Source of the DNA: Atherix ibis
Taxonomy: Eukaryota > Arthropoda > Insecta > Diptera > Athericidae
Reading direction: 5' to 3'
NCBI GenBank assembly: GCA_958298945.1
Contig: OY282605.1
Coordinates: 33,954,811-34,018,810, forward strand
Length of the DNA stretch: 64,000 nt
The notes beneath the pieces were generated by a model. The model searched no databases. It had not been told where the DNA came from and saw only the letters and a program-made list of their open reading frames with translations. The stretch's first letter is position 1, and every line of letters begins with the position of its first letter. Of the stretch, positions 33,148 to 44,037 are shown piece after piece. Made by a program: the position numbers and the translations under genes.

Positions 33148-33309
33148 AGCTTCGTTAACAAATAAAAGTGCTACTTCTGAGGACATGAAGATCCAGAAAC
33201 AATTCACGAATGATTTTTACATTCCCCTATAGTAACGGTATGGAGCGGTGCTTGGGTTACAGGCGTCATAAAACAATATTTATTTGAGGACGCTCTTTAT
33301 AGTACTTTA
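33148..33309 (+). pseudogene. Rosa-like transposase relic, left part
   Basis: The + strand reads FVNK, stop, KCYF, stop, GHEDPETIHE, then SPIVTVWSGAWVTGVIKQYL and FEDALYSTL. This is the rosa-type GYVNKQNC-IWG-ENP--IHE ... VTVWCG-W-GGVIGPYFFED region. It stops at TA 33308-33309, where mariner M7 is inserted, and resumes at 34078. Confidence 0.72.
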
Positions 33310-33349
33310 AGGGGCAGTATGATAAGTTCGTGATAAATGAAACAAAAAT

Positions 33350-33960
33350 TTATTTTTCAACAAAAATTGATTTATTCGAATTTTTTAAAGTAAAATTCTT
33401 TTCTATTATTCGAACTTACTTATAATATCTGTATAGTATGATTTCGCAAACTCTATAAAAAGAGGCCTCAGTTTTGACTATAATATCAGAATTTTTAGAG
33501 AGTAAAAAACCACAGAAAACTAATTCTTGAAAATACATTGAGTGAATTTTGATGTTACAATTACCAATGAATGGGCAGGTTTAAGATAGTCAATGTGGAT
33601 TGTAGCATGTGCATCCCACACAACAGTTAAACGAACTACTTTTTGGTCAGGTGTAAGCGAACATGGGTCATACCAATAATTAATATGTTCTTTTGAAGTA
33701 TATACCATATCAGCTATCTCATGCACTTTTGTTTGACGGTCTTTTAAAATGATATCAAGAATTTTATTAATTATTTCTTAAGTAGTGACCTTAATTATTT
33801 CTTAGGTAGTGGTATCCTAGATGCTCACCATTACTTGTGCTCATAACACCACAATAAAATTCAGTAAACCATTTTATGCGATGGTACGAAGGCTCCCTAA
33901 ACTTTTTTAAACTTGGTTTTAGTATCAAATACTGTGTTCTTTTTTCTCAAAAAATTTTAT
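33350..33960 (-). pseudogene. M7 mariner transposase remnant (short copy)
   Basis: On minus: HRIKWFTEFYCGVMSTSN (N-terminal region), EIINKILDIILKDRQTKVHE and IADMVYTS (helix-turn-helix), then a jump to LTPDQKVVRLTVVWDAHATI and HIDYLKPAHS. The first catalytic motif and the HDN and PDLA motifs are deleted. The C-terminal PLFIEFAKSYYTDIISKFE is still readable. A 21-base segment is duplicated at 33767-33811. Confidence 0.75.
33767..33811. repeat. 21-bp tandem duplication in M7
   Basis: ttaattatttcttaagtagt-g at 33767-33787 recurs with one change at 33791-33811 (period 24), inside the transposase remnant. Confidence 0.85.
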
Positions 33961-34077
33961 TGTTCTATTTACACACAAAATGCACTTTTCCCATTTTTTT
34001 ATAAAAATGCAGCATGTTAAAAAAAATAGTTTTGATTAATCTCTTGCATTTATCACTCAGTTATCAGACTGCCCTTT

Positions 34078-34290
34078 TAGAGTAATGCTATTGAACTTTT
34101 TAATCCCCGATTTAGAACAATTGAGATTGAGCAAAATATAGATAGAACATAATGGTACTATGAGATGCTAAAATGGAACCACTACGATCGATATTACCTA
34201 AACAAATAAGGCCGAAAGGTATGATTGCCTATTGGTCCTAAAGCAATCCAGATTTGACCGTATCTAGTTCAGATTTTCAAACGATTAAGT
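34078..34290 (+). pseudogene. Rosa-like transposase relic, right part
   Basis: After the M7 insertion + reads RVMLLNFLIPDLEQLRLSKI (compare YRSMITNFLWPKLEE in the element at 24 kb), HNGTMRC (decayed QDGATCHT), TTTIDI and, after a frame change, LPKQIRPKGMIAYWS, stop, SNPDLTV (compare WPPRS-DLTP). The catalytic Asp of the DG motif is Asn. It continues the left part in the correct order across the TA at 34078-34079. Confidence 0.7.
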
Positions 34291-36649
34291 CTATGCTAAT
34301 CAATTAGAAAAAAACAAATAATTTAAAAATAACTTACTCAACAAAATCAATGATATAAACCCGGAAATTTGTGAAAAGTTGTTTTTAATTTGCTATAATT
34401 TTAAACAAAAATAATTTCTGCTCGATCAAGAGTAGAATTTTTTCCCCAAAAAAACTATTTTAAGTTTACTTAGTAGACAATCTCAATTAATGTGCTTCAA
34501 TTATTATATTACGAACAATCAAATTGATTATCGTAACATCATTTTTTTGTTGAGTGAAAATGCAATATCATTTTCGAATTATTTGGGGGAATTAAAAAAA
34601 TGTCGATTATTCATCAAAATAGCAGGGATTCGAAGCATGAAAAATTGTTATATTTTATATAGAATTCGGTAGATAAACGTTTCGATCCACAAACAAAAAA
34701 TCGGACCCGAGAGCAGCAGCAGTAGCAGAAATAGTAACAGAAGCTGCATAAAACGATAGTTTCAACAGTGGCAGAAATATATATAATGCCAAAACTACCC
34801 ACTGAGCAGGACCGGGAAATCTCCAGCATAAATCCCTTGGAATTTGCTTCTTTTAATAACGAATGGGCTTTTTCCTCTTCGTATGGGGTAGTGTCTGGGA
34901 GACACAATTCATCTAGACGCCGATATTGATGTTTATGTCTGCACTAAAATGCTCCAATGAAAAAGAGAATAGCGGCAGGGATGATATTAACAATGACAAT
35001 AGCTGCGATATCTCCTCTGTTGATGCAAGGGCAAGAGTACAAAGAATCATCGATGACGACTATAAAAAGAAATAGCAAAGGCTATGGCTAACGAAAATAT
35101 GCGTGCAGAAAATAAATCCTGCTGAATTCTTATCTATTAATAATAAATTGCGGCTATTAGCTTCTAATGACAAGGCATCCAAGGTTATTTGTCTTAAAGA
35201 CAGGATAGTAATTGAATTGAGTCCTGACGACAGAATGATTGAGCATCATCGATTTTTCATACCATCTATTCGATATGGATTTATTTTTATTAAAATTCTC
35301 TCAATATTAAATCCGTATATTATGTAAATAAATTCTAATAACAAAAAATTCAACTAATTTTAAAACTGTTGTGAAGTCCACCCCCACATCATAATAAGTG
35401 GAAAAATTGTTGTTTTTATGAAAAACTGTCAAAATGTCAAATTGTTGAATATTTTTCGCTTTATTTTTTTTAATGATCAAAGTAAACTTTATGAATATTT
35501 TTATAATTAACTTAATTTTTATGAATATTTTATTATATTTTATATGAAATTTAAATAGCGTTTCCTGGTTTCTATTACTCGTAATACAAAATCTCTTCGT
35601 TTTCTATTATTTAGACAGCTTATAAAATATATTGTGATATAAAATTTATCTTTTAATGCATTTTTTTTATCAATTTTAATAGATATTAACAATTACAAAG
35701 ATTTTAAGAAGCAGAAACTTTTTTAACAGTCATACATTTACTGTAAAGTATGGCGAAGTATTTAGTAACCAATCATCGATGTTTCTAAGCCTGAGGGGAT
35801 TATTTTAATAAGTGATCTTTTAAATACCCAACAACATCTTCTTAGACGTCATATTGTGTATTTGTTGGGTGGGTAGTTTTAATGGTAACTTAAACGAGTT
35901 ATGCAGAATTCAATTATAAAAGAATATTTGTTGTAACGATTTCATATAGTTTAAGTTCCTACGTCCAAATTGGCTCCAAAGTTAAAGCCTGTATGTCCAA
36001 AAGTAGCATCTTCCTACCATCAGAGCTTGGGTAATTGATTAAATTCCTAATTAAATTCTGTTTTTTTTTACTTAAATTTTGTATTGATGTGTAAGAAAAT
36101 GGTTTTCTGCAAATAGTGAGCTTCGCACCAATTTTGAAGGGAGTTTATATGGAATTTTAGCATTGTCGATACTATGATTTTTGTGATGAGCTAGAACTAA
36201 ATATACCACATTGAGTAATACCTGCTCGGAGATAATATCTCAGAATAATCGATATTCTCAAACTTGTGATAATATTACTTCGAGAAGAAGGATTTGATAA
36301 TAAAAGAGGACCAAACTTAGGGGATGGAATAAGGCCATTTTAAAATCAATCTCTCCGCCAATTTAGTAATAGGTAAGAACAAAATTTGACTAAAAAAAAC
36401 CAAATTTAGAACTGTCTGTGTAAAAGACGTAAGACCCTTCAAAGAGAGACAGCCACCCTCTCTTCCCCTCTACTAAAAAGTTGATCACCTCTGCTTCGAA
36501 GGACTGGTTTCAATTAGGTTTCCTAAAAATTGTGTACAAGATATAGTTAGCTTCCTGGAATTCTTTTAGATCCGATACAACCTTACGATGTCAAAACAGG
36601 TTGCCCAGTTTAGAGGTTTTAGAATGACCTAACAAAAGAGCCCTTTTAG
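34291..36649. other. Spacer, 2.36 kb
   Basis: No gene or transposon is recognised. A cag-rich run (gagcagcagcagtagcagaa, about 34709-34728) and two unassigned open frames (minus 34614-34907, plus 35103-35327) are seen; their lengths are compatible with chance. Confidence 0.45.
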
Positions 36650-37217
36650 CCGCTTACTTAAAATTCGTGGGACATGTTCTGAGAGATAAACACTCTTTGA
36701 ACTGTACGAAGAGTTACTTGGAAAGTTCGTTGTTCAGCCTTTGGCCACCAAACCAGAGCTGAGCAGGTGATAATGTCAATATTGCCAGATTTGACCGCTG
36801 TATTATTTTTGTTTGTAAATCCCAGGTTCATTGAGGACCCTATAACAATCCTAAATGGCTCTAGGTGCCCTATCAGTAACACTGGTAAGGTATGAGTTCC
36901 AAGGCAATTTTTGGTCCAGAATGATGTCTAGATTTTTGACCTGTTGTAGAGAATAATTTCAGTACCATTCATCTTGACCTTGATAAAGTTAAACTTATGC
37001 TTTTTGGTGAATGGAACTAAGAATGTTTTGTGAGGGTTTGTATTGAAATCCGCCTCTTGGTACTGCAGTCGGTCCAAAATTGTTTCTTCATATTTATCCC
37101 TGATTATCATGACCAAGTTATCAGCATAACCGTGAGCTTCAAAGCCAGCTACAGATAATTTGACGAGTAGGTTACCAATAACAAGTGACTAAAGTAGGGG
37201 TGATAGTACCACCCCTT
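36650..37217 (-). pseudogene. LOA/Jockey-like reverse transcriptase, downstream half
   Basis: Minus, from the insertion site leftwards: PLL, stop, SLVIGNLLVKLSVAGFEAHG, YADNLVMIIRDKYEETILDR (the catalytic YADD box with the second Asp changed to Asn), NPHKTFLVPFTKKHKFNFIK, MNGTEIILYN, then (minus 36882-36658) CSALVWWPKAEQRTFQVTLRTVQRVF. This is the palm and thumb region of a non-LTR reverse transcriptase. The precise clade (LOA or another Jockey-superfamily member) is my guess. Together with 38736-39180 it makes one relic split by an R1-like insertion. Confidence 0.75.
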
Positions 37218-37268
37218 TTTTTTTTAAGTTTTGGATTAATGAGGTACAGGGGGAAACCTTCAAAAGGT

Positions 37269-37303
37269 ACTCGCCTGGAAGATCTGCTACCTGCCAGGCG
37301 AGT
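37269..37303 (-). other. Stem-loop in the 3' end of the R1-like copy
   Basis: actcgcctgg (37269-37278) pairs perfectly with ccaggcgagt (37294-37303) across a 15-base loop, about 50 bases from the A-tail. 3' stem-loops guide the reverse transcriptase in several non-LTR elements. A smaller stem sits at the equivalent place in the R1-like relic at 31.85 kb. Confidence 0.65.
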
Positions 37304-37455
37304 TATGCGGGATTTTTACCTCGCTTAAACCTACCTGTACCTCTACTCTTGCTCCCGGAACGATGGTTCCCCGGCGGCACTCTTTGTTAATACTTCTTCG
37401 CCGGGGCGTTCTTATTTGATATTACTACTGTCCCGATATTATGACGCCTCGCGGT

Positions 37456-38719
37456 CTATTCTTCATACGTGGTCCGAAGATCCTTGATTAAAGATTCCGC
37501 GTACTCTGCAATTCTGTTCCAAGCCGATTGGCTCTTCAGCATGCACTCCACTATGTTTTCTGGACTGATGGAACGGTCCAGATTTTTCTCCCTCGTAGAA
37601 GGGGCATTGGAAGAATACGTGTTCTGCATCTTCGATCACATCGCGGCAGTTATGACAGTTTGGAGAGTCAGTTCTCTTGAATTGGTGCAAGTATGCCCGA
37701 AAGCATCCATGCCCACTTAAGAGTTGGGTGATGTAATATCCGACTTCCCCATGCACGCGAGTGACCTATTTGGTGACATCTGGGATCAGCCGATGAGTCC
37801 ACCGATCCTTCGTCGAGCTGTCCCATCTCTCTTGCCAGAGGCGAAGACTCTCGGATCTCTCCTCTTCACAGAGGACCTTTCGCCGCTTTTCCTTCTTCCT
37901 ACAATATTGGCGTTCACGCTCTCCTGCCAGGATGTCGATGGGTGGGCATGATGTCACAATGTTGACCGCATCGTGTGATACCGTTCGGTATGCTGACGCA
38001 ACTCTGATCGCTGAGACCCGCTGAACTAATGGCAATGTCTTGCGGTATGTTGTTAACTCTAGCGATTTCGCCCACACTGGTGCTCCGTATAGTAGGACGG
38101 AGGTAACTACAGTTGCCAGTAGTTGCCTTCGGATTTGCCTGGGGCCTCCGATATTGGGCATTATCCGCGAAAGCGCGCCCTGTACTGCTGATGCCTTTCT
38201 GCTGACGCTGGAGATATGCTCGTTGTAGTCGAGTCTGGCATCCAACACCATTCCTAGATACCGGATGTAGGGTAGCAACTGGATGTCGTGATCGCCTACT
38301 CTTATGGTGATGGTCTCCATTTTCTTCCGGCTACTCTTAAGGAGTGCCTCGGTCTTATGTTCCGCTAAAGACAGGTCTGCCGATGTCATCCATTATCTTA
38401 CCCTCCGGATGGTGGTGGAGAATGCGGCTTCCAGTTCCTCTAGGTGTTTGGCTACAAGGACAACCGCTACGTCGTCCGCGAAAGCCACGAGTGTTGTGTT
38501 CGGCGGTAATTCCAGATGGAGTAGGCCGTCGTACATGACGTTCCACAAAAGTGGCCAAAGGACAGAGCCCTGAGATACTCCTCCCGTGACCCCATACTCC
38601 GCTGGTCCATCCTCCGTCTCGTAGTGTAGTAGTCGGTCACTGAAGTATGATCTGACCATCCTCCGTAGGTAGTAGGGCACCCCCATGTTCTCAAGCCAAG
38701 TTAAACGCATTCTTGATGA
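37456..38719 (-). pseudogene. R1-like reverse transcriptase, C-terminal half
   Basis: One frame runs from the truncation through RLTWLENMGVPYYLRRMVRS, TGGVSQGSVLWPLLWNVMYD, VAFADDVAVVLVAKHLEELE (intact catalytic FADD), LAEHKTEALLKSS, IRYLGMVLDARLDYNEHIS, LSRIMPNIGGPRQIRRQLLA, VLLYGAPVWA and RVASAYRTVS to HGEVGYYITQLLSGHGCFRA and the Cys/His tail CHNCRDVIEDAEHVFFQC. Only two stops interrupt it: TAA at 38393-38395 (before WMTSADL) and TAG at 37766-37768 (a Trp position). A small frameshift near 37585 moves the last part (ISPENIVECMLKSQSAWNRI...) into another frame, ending at 37456-37458. The N-terminal endonuclease and first RT motifs are missing by truncation. Confidence 0.92.
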
Positions 38720-38735
38720 GATAGTACCACCCCTT

Positions 38736-39180
38736 GTGTATAATGTTTAATGGATCTAACAGTCTCTGAATAATTTCTCACTTATCTGTGATATTGCAAT
38801 TAAAAAGCATGGCACTAATCCAGTTAATCGTGAGGACTCACTTGCACAAAGCTCCCTTTCTAAGGATTCATAGGAGGGGTTATTAAATGCCTTATCTACG
38901 TATAGAAATACGCATAAAGTTATTTGCTTAGTAAGATTTGCTCATTTGATACGTTAATTTATTTGATGTGTAGTGAATCCTTTCTCCATAGGACACACCT
39001 AATAAGAAGGTCTACAATATTTGCATAGTTTTAAGTAGGAACCATGTAAGACTAAAAGATCGGAAGGATTTGGCAGTAATCTAGGTCTTGAGTATAAAAA
39101 CGACTTTAAATTTTCTCCAGGAATAATGAGAATGCGGTCAAAGCAGTAGATGGCAATAGAAATCTTTACAAGAACAGGAG
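38736..39180 (-). pseudogene. LOA/Jockey-like reverse transcriptase, upstream half
   Basis: Minus, reading towards the insertion: a decayed N-terminal part (39180-38990), MEKGFTTHQINLRIK, ITLCVFLYVDKAFNNPSYES and LERELCASESS (the -AFLD-EGAFNN-S-ESI block with the first catalytic Asp region altered to YVDKAFNN), ending with the QGVV part of QG-VLSPLL at the target site. Joined across one copy of the target duplication it reads on into LSPLL in the same frame. Confidence 0.7.
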
Positions 39181-42100
39181 TCAATAGAAAAAGGATAAGA
39201 CTCTAGGTATCTTACTAGAAACCCAGGAAAATGGGTAAGACCCCTAGAGTTTCCTCACTATTTTCTGTGTCGATACTTTCCAAGTTTTTTAACAGGACTA
39301 TGTCATTTAAATGGTTTTTTGCTACGATCTTGAATTCTTTCGCAGAAGCCTCTCAACGTCTTCCGCTTGGACCCATAAAATTTCTGATTGTTAGCTATAA
39401 GAGCGCGATTATACTACAATACTTTCAGCATTTGGTCATATAGACATATTGACAGTTCAAAGCAGTACGGGTCAATGACAACTTCAGACAAAATTCACAC
39501 CAGACAGTCAGTCACTTTTCGTAGATATAATCGATTCTGTTCAGCCACTTTGAGATATTCACACTCATTTTATTAAGTGCAATAATTAAGGTACTCATGA
39601 ATCTAAAAATGAACCCCATTATTCCTTTTAAGAGATGGCCACAATCTCCTTGTAAATGTGAAACGTGAACGTAGCAGAACAATCATTTTGGTAGACAAAT
39701 TTTATAATTTTTATTGCATAACTTTTTGCAATTAATTTATTTGTTATATAAAATGACAAATACAATAAATAAAATAATACTTTTATTTATTATACTATAT
39801 AAAATTAACAACTATCAAATAATGGAATTAGTTTTTTTATATTACAAAATGGATAATCTTACATGTACACATGTACCCTGGACAATTAGTGAAAATGAAG
39901 CTTATACAATTTTTTTAAAAGTATTCGAACTATTAAATAATTTTTCTGAATGGTTTTATTGTTTTTATAAACAGTTCTTTTCCTTATTTTATATAATTTT
40001 TTAACGTTAATTTTAAAAATACACGAATATATAATTCTAAAAATATTATATTGTAGTTTAATTGGAAATCAATTATTTTGTTCAGTATTTTGGTCAATAA
40101 ACATCAGCAAATTTGCAACAATAAATGAGAAATAATGAAAAACTATTATAGATTTTTATATATAAAAGTATTTTTTTAAGTATCTGAAGTTATTTTTACA
40201 TAAACAGGACAAGTAAAATATCAGAATTTTTTTTGGATTTAATTTTAAAGCTTCGCCTTAGCAAATTTGCCAGTTGATAATAGTCACTATAAAAATATTC
40301 GTAAACAATTTATCCAAAAATCATCCAATGGACATATCTATTTGATTCGATACAATAATTCTAAATGGAATTGTCCAAGCTGACCGACCAGCCATTCATG
40401 GATATGAACAAATTGTTTTCTTTTATTCATACGATAACAATTCCATGGTCGAATATCAGAAAAACAACAATGAAATCATTCTTAGGAAAGCAAAAGCTTT
40501 TCAATACCGGAAACAACAATAAAAACCGCAATATCTATGAAAAAAAAAATGGAAATAATGAAAGAGGGAACAAAGCTTTTCAAGCTAATCCAAGTAGAAA
40601 GGGCGGTCGGTAAAAGACGATTTCCTAGTTTTGAAGAATTGAAAGGAAAATTTTTGTAGATTCTTCGACCAAGTAGAAGACGAGCATATCGTTTAGTAAA
40701 ATTCGAAGATTTTATTTCTCATTACTCTGCCGACGTTCGGTTGTAAAATTTCTCGTTAAAAACACTTTTACACAAATTGAAAACCAAACAATTTGCTTGA
40801 AGGAAAAATATCCATTCTCTTTCCTGGTCAATTGATAGTGACTCACTTTGACAGCTACAGACGTAAAATTCCTCTTAAGACAGTAACTTTACGTGTACAA
40901 TTACAAAAAGATTAATGATCTGTCAAAAATTCCATCTAGTTTCAAGTCTATTATTCCTTCCGCAGTATAGTTTTGGTTAATTCTCGTACCTTAGCTAGTG
41001 AATATAAATATAAGATTCCATTTAGTGTGAATATTTGAAATCTTTAAAATTTATACTATTTCAAATTTCCATTGAGACAAGAAGAAATAAAGAAAAAAAA
41101 TTGAAAAAAAAGTTATGGTATTGTTGAAAGGAAAGTATTTGTGAAATTGCTTGTACGAGTATGCATCAGTTTTTTTGGTTGAAAGATAAATGTGCAAATT
41201 AGAAGAAGCTACAATAACTTAAATTTGACCCTCTTTTAGTTTGTGCTAAACATTCCGAATATGGAGATACTTGGATTTAGAAATAAAGAAAGTACTATTG
41301 GTATTGGGGTGAAAGTACAAAACAATATTTCCTCTAGATACAGTGATAAATCCTGTGAACTTAAAGTAAGCGCACAAATAAGGTCACCTGATGAGGAGAA
41401 TTTAGTGCGAACGACAGTCGACCGGAAGTATTGTTAACATTTTCTATTCTTTGCCATCACCCTAATCGATGCTGACCAATCCCTGTTGTATCCGAGTCTA
41501 TGTTTTTATCTTGAACAGCATTTATCCGGAAGTAAATGAAATCGAAATGAAACCGAACAGCTTTAAGGGACGACAAACGGTTAGTCTAAGCCAAGTCCTT
41601 CTTCGAAGAGTATTTTATTTTCGAATGAGTTTTTACCTTAAGTTTGTTCAACCGAATGGTGAGTTGAAAAAAAATTATACGAAAATTTATTTTATCGCCA
41701 GATAGCACTTCAAGTGTATGGCTTAGTCAGGCAGGACCAAAATTTTGGCATGGGAATCGAAAATGAAATGGGACCCGAAATGGGGACAAGTTAAAGGAAC
41801 AGGAATCCTTTTTGCCGATTAAAGTGCTCAGGATTTTCATAATATACCCCTCTGGTTACTGTTTGCTTTTCTATTCGTTTCACTTCAATGTTACAATATT
41901 GTCCAAGTATTGGTTTCAATAATGAAAATAGTAGTCACTGTGGTTATTTCTTACCACTATTACTATTCGTCTGCAATTCTCCCCACCGACCACCAACCCT
42001 ATTCTACTGATTATTCTTAACCAATTTGCTTATCCAGATTACTTCAACCAATACTAATCTTATAATTTTTCCAATGAACGCACTACAAAACATAAAAATC

Positions 42101-42794
42101 TATGAAATATCAGGTTTTTGTGTTCAGTTTATTTTCACCTGAATGAATTGACCTAATTTTATTAGAGATTTCTTACATTTCATCGATTTTAGTTTTTATT
42201 ACAGTATTTTTGATTCGAATTCAATGGTTTTTTTTTTCTTAAATAAGTAATTATCGATTTTTGGGTATCGTTTAGTCTAAAATTGATTTTATGTTTTTTT
42301 TTTTTTAAAGTAATAAAATTAGTTTAAGTTATAGTCTCGTTTTTTAATTTTTATAATAAGCATTTTAATATATATGTATAGAAGCATAGGAAAAAATTTA
42401 AATTCCAAACCGAGTCGATTGACTTTTCAAATTTCTACTAAGTCTGTAAATCCTTAAAAAATATTACTGAACAGCTAAAAAAGGACAACATTATTTTTTT
42501 TTACTACCTAAAATTTTCTTTATATTTTTGATGCTTTTTTTCGCTTTAATATTACATATCTTGAAGGTATCTTTATTTGAAAAACCTTCCAGCTTTGGTG
42601 ATTATTTTTATTTGTTATAATTTTCTTGAGGTATAGTCTTTTCTTAAAGATAATTTCTTTGAAATTATATCATTTCTTCTATTTAATTGAGTTATTATTT
42701 ACACATAATATAGTTAATTTAAAAGCTATTGAAGAAAAATTATGAAACTGATTTTTTTTTAGATAAACTTAATTTGATTTTTATCAGCGATATA
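39181..42794. other. AT-rich spacer, 3.6 kb
   Basis: No gene or transposon is recognised. Two neighbouring open frames at 41243-41437 and 41469-41705 (+) have somewhat gene-like composition but match nothing I know. The open frame at 40365-40613 (+) is asparagine- and lysine-rich and likewise unassigned. Confidence 0.45.
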
Positions 42795-43109
42795 AGAGCA
42801 ATATGATAAGTTAGTGATAAATATAAAAAAAATAATTGATGTCAGTAAAAAAAAAACTTTTTTTATAATCTTAAACTTGTGCAAAGATATTGTATATGAT
42901 TTTATAAATATATGTTTTTTTATTTCATTTAAAAAGCCATTGAAAGCAGTCAAGATTTACGTTATTTTATTATATTTTTTTTTTTGTATTAAGAAAATTC
43001 TATTTTTTTTAAGTGATTTTTAGTGTATTAAGAAAATACTATTTTTTTTAAGGAAAAAAACAATATCTGAAAAAAAAAACTAAGCTAGAAAGGTATTATG
43101 GACATTTTT

Positions 43110-43975
43110 TGCCATTGTATGGAATGATTCAGCAGTGGTTTACTGAATTTCATTGTGGTTATAAGAACAAAAGTGATGCTGATAATGCAGGATGTCAAAT
43201 TGAAGTTACCATAGAAGAAATTATTAATAAAAAAACTCTTTTTAAAGACATTATAAACATTTGAAAAAAAATTTGGAGACAACATCTTACATGAAATTTG
43301 GTAATGAGAAATATATCGACGATATGGCTGCCGCGGTTACACAACCCTTAGTTGGACGAGTACTAATTTGAATGGACTACTTGAATATTTTTGAGCGTAA
43401 TTTTTGTCAAAATCAATTTTTGCATTGATTGATTAGTATTAATAAAATATAAATTCAACATGACAAACCAAAAAATCAATGTTCAGTTGAAATAATGGGC
43501 TTCTACTAGCGTACATGCACCAAAGGAGTCAAAATGCATAAAAGCTTCTAACGGTGGGAAAGGTTATGGCTACTGATTTCTGGATTATATAAAGTATAAT
43601 CTTCCTTGACTATCTTAAAAAATAAAAGACAATAATAGTACAGCATTAAACAATATTGATAGACTAGTTTTATATCAAAAAAATGTCCTGTTTCATCATG
43701 AGAATGTACCTGAACATTCATCGGCAATTTAAATAGCAAAATTTGGATCTTGCTGACTTCAGAATTTAGACCTTGCTGACCAGAACATTTATCGGCAATT
43801 TAAATAGCAAAATTTGGATCCAGATTTGGATCTTGCTGACTTTATTCTATTTTTAAGTATAAAAAAAAAGTTTTGTGGAAAGAAATTATAATCTAATTCT
43901 GTGACGTATTTTACAGAGTTTAATAGATGAAGTGTATCGAACTAAAAGAAAACTATATTGGAAAATAAATACATT
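43110..43975 (+). pseudogene. M7 mariner transposase (ruined)
   Basis: Blocks on +: QWFTEFHCGYKNKSDADNAG and IEVTIEEIINK (N-terminal), a decayed WLPRL, then after frame changes WASTSVHAPKESK, GKVMATDFW and IIFLDYLKK, FHHENVPEHSSAI (catalytic HHDN with Asp changed to Glu), IAKF and LADF with LFLSIKKK. The third motif SPDLAPSD has largely been lost. The C-terminus ends KNYIGK-like near 43975. A 38-base part following the HHEN motif is duplicated (43712-43749 and 43783-43820). Confidence 0.75.
43712..43820. repeat. 38-bp duplication inside M7
   Basis: gaacattcatcggcaattta plus aatagcaaaatttggatc at 43712-43749 is repeated with one difference at 43783-43820 (period 71). This is a recent local duplication in old sequence. 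Confidence 0.85.
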
Positions 43976-44037
43976 TTTATTTTTAAATACTTAATTCTTT
44001 GTTTCATTTATCACTGATTTATCATACAACACTCGCA

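Larger units (their letters stand above)
33310..34077 (-). mobile_element. Mariner M7, short copy (768 bp)
   Basis: The ends are aggggcagtatgataagttc (33310) and, read on minus from 34077, aaagggcagtctgataactg. They match over about 25 of 30 bases, and TA flanks both sides (33308-33309, 34078-34079). At 768 bp it is shortened relative to the other M7 copy (1243 bp). Confidence 0.87.
37218..38719 (-). mobile_element. Young 5'-truncated R1-like retrotransposon
   Basis: A 1.5-kb insertion on minus. The 3' end carries an A-run (T-run from 37216 on +) against one target duplication. The 5' end is truncated inside the reverse transcriptase against the other. It is clearly richer in G+C than the surrounding DNA and has few lesions. 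Both features, plus the identical 16-bp duplication, mark it as one of the youngest events in the window. Confidence 0.93.
37202..38735. repeat. 16-bp target-site duplication flanking the R1-like copy
   Basis: gatagtaccacccctt occurs at 37202-37217 and again, identical, at 38720-38735, directly bordering the R1-like element. On minus it lies in the QG-VLSPLL codons of the older reverse transcriptase. Identical long direct repeats of this kind are the footprint of target-primed reverse transcription. Confidence 0.93.
42795..44037 (+). mobile_element. Mariner M7, full-length but ruined copy
   Basis: The left end agagcaatatgataagttag follows TA (42793-42794). The right end, read on minus, is gcgagtgttgtatgataaat-cagtgataaatg, bordered by TA (44038-44039). 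The repeats agree in the inner atgataa--cagtgataaat part and differ at the tips. Length 1243 bp. A 28-base A/T-rich segment is doubled near the left end (42986-43013 and 43024-43051). Confidence 0.78.

Noticed and set aside
34150..34215. YYEMLKWNHYDRYYLN reading, like a Mos1-type YYELLKP block
   Set aside because: The other frames over the same bases (HNGTM, TTTIDI, then LPKQIRPKG) continue the rosa-like protein in correct order on both sides, which explains the sequence better.
41243..41705. Two neighbouring open frames on +
   Set aside because: Compositionally plausible, but in different frames, without a recognised domain or splice support. Mentioned only in the spacer entry.
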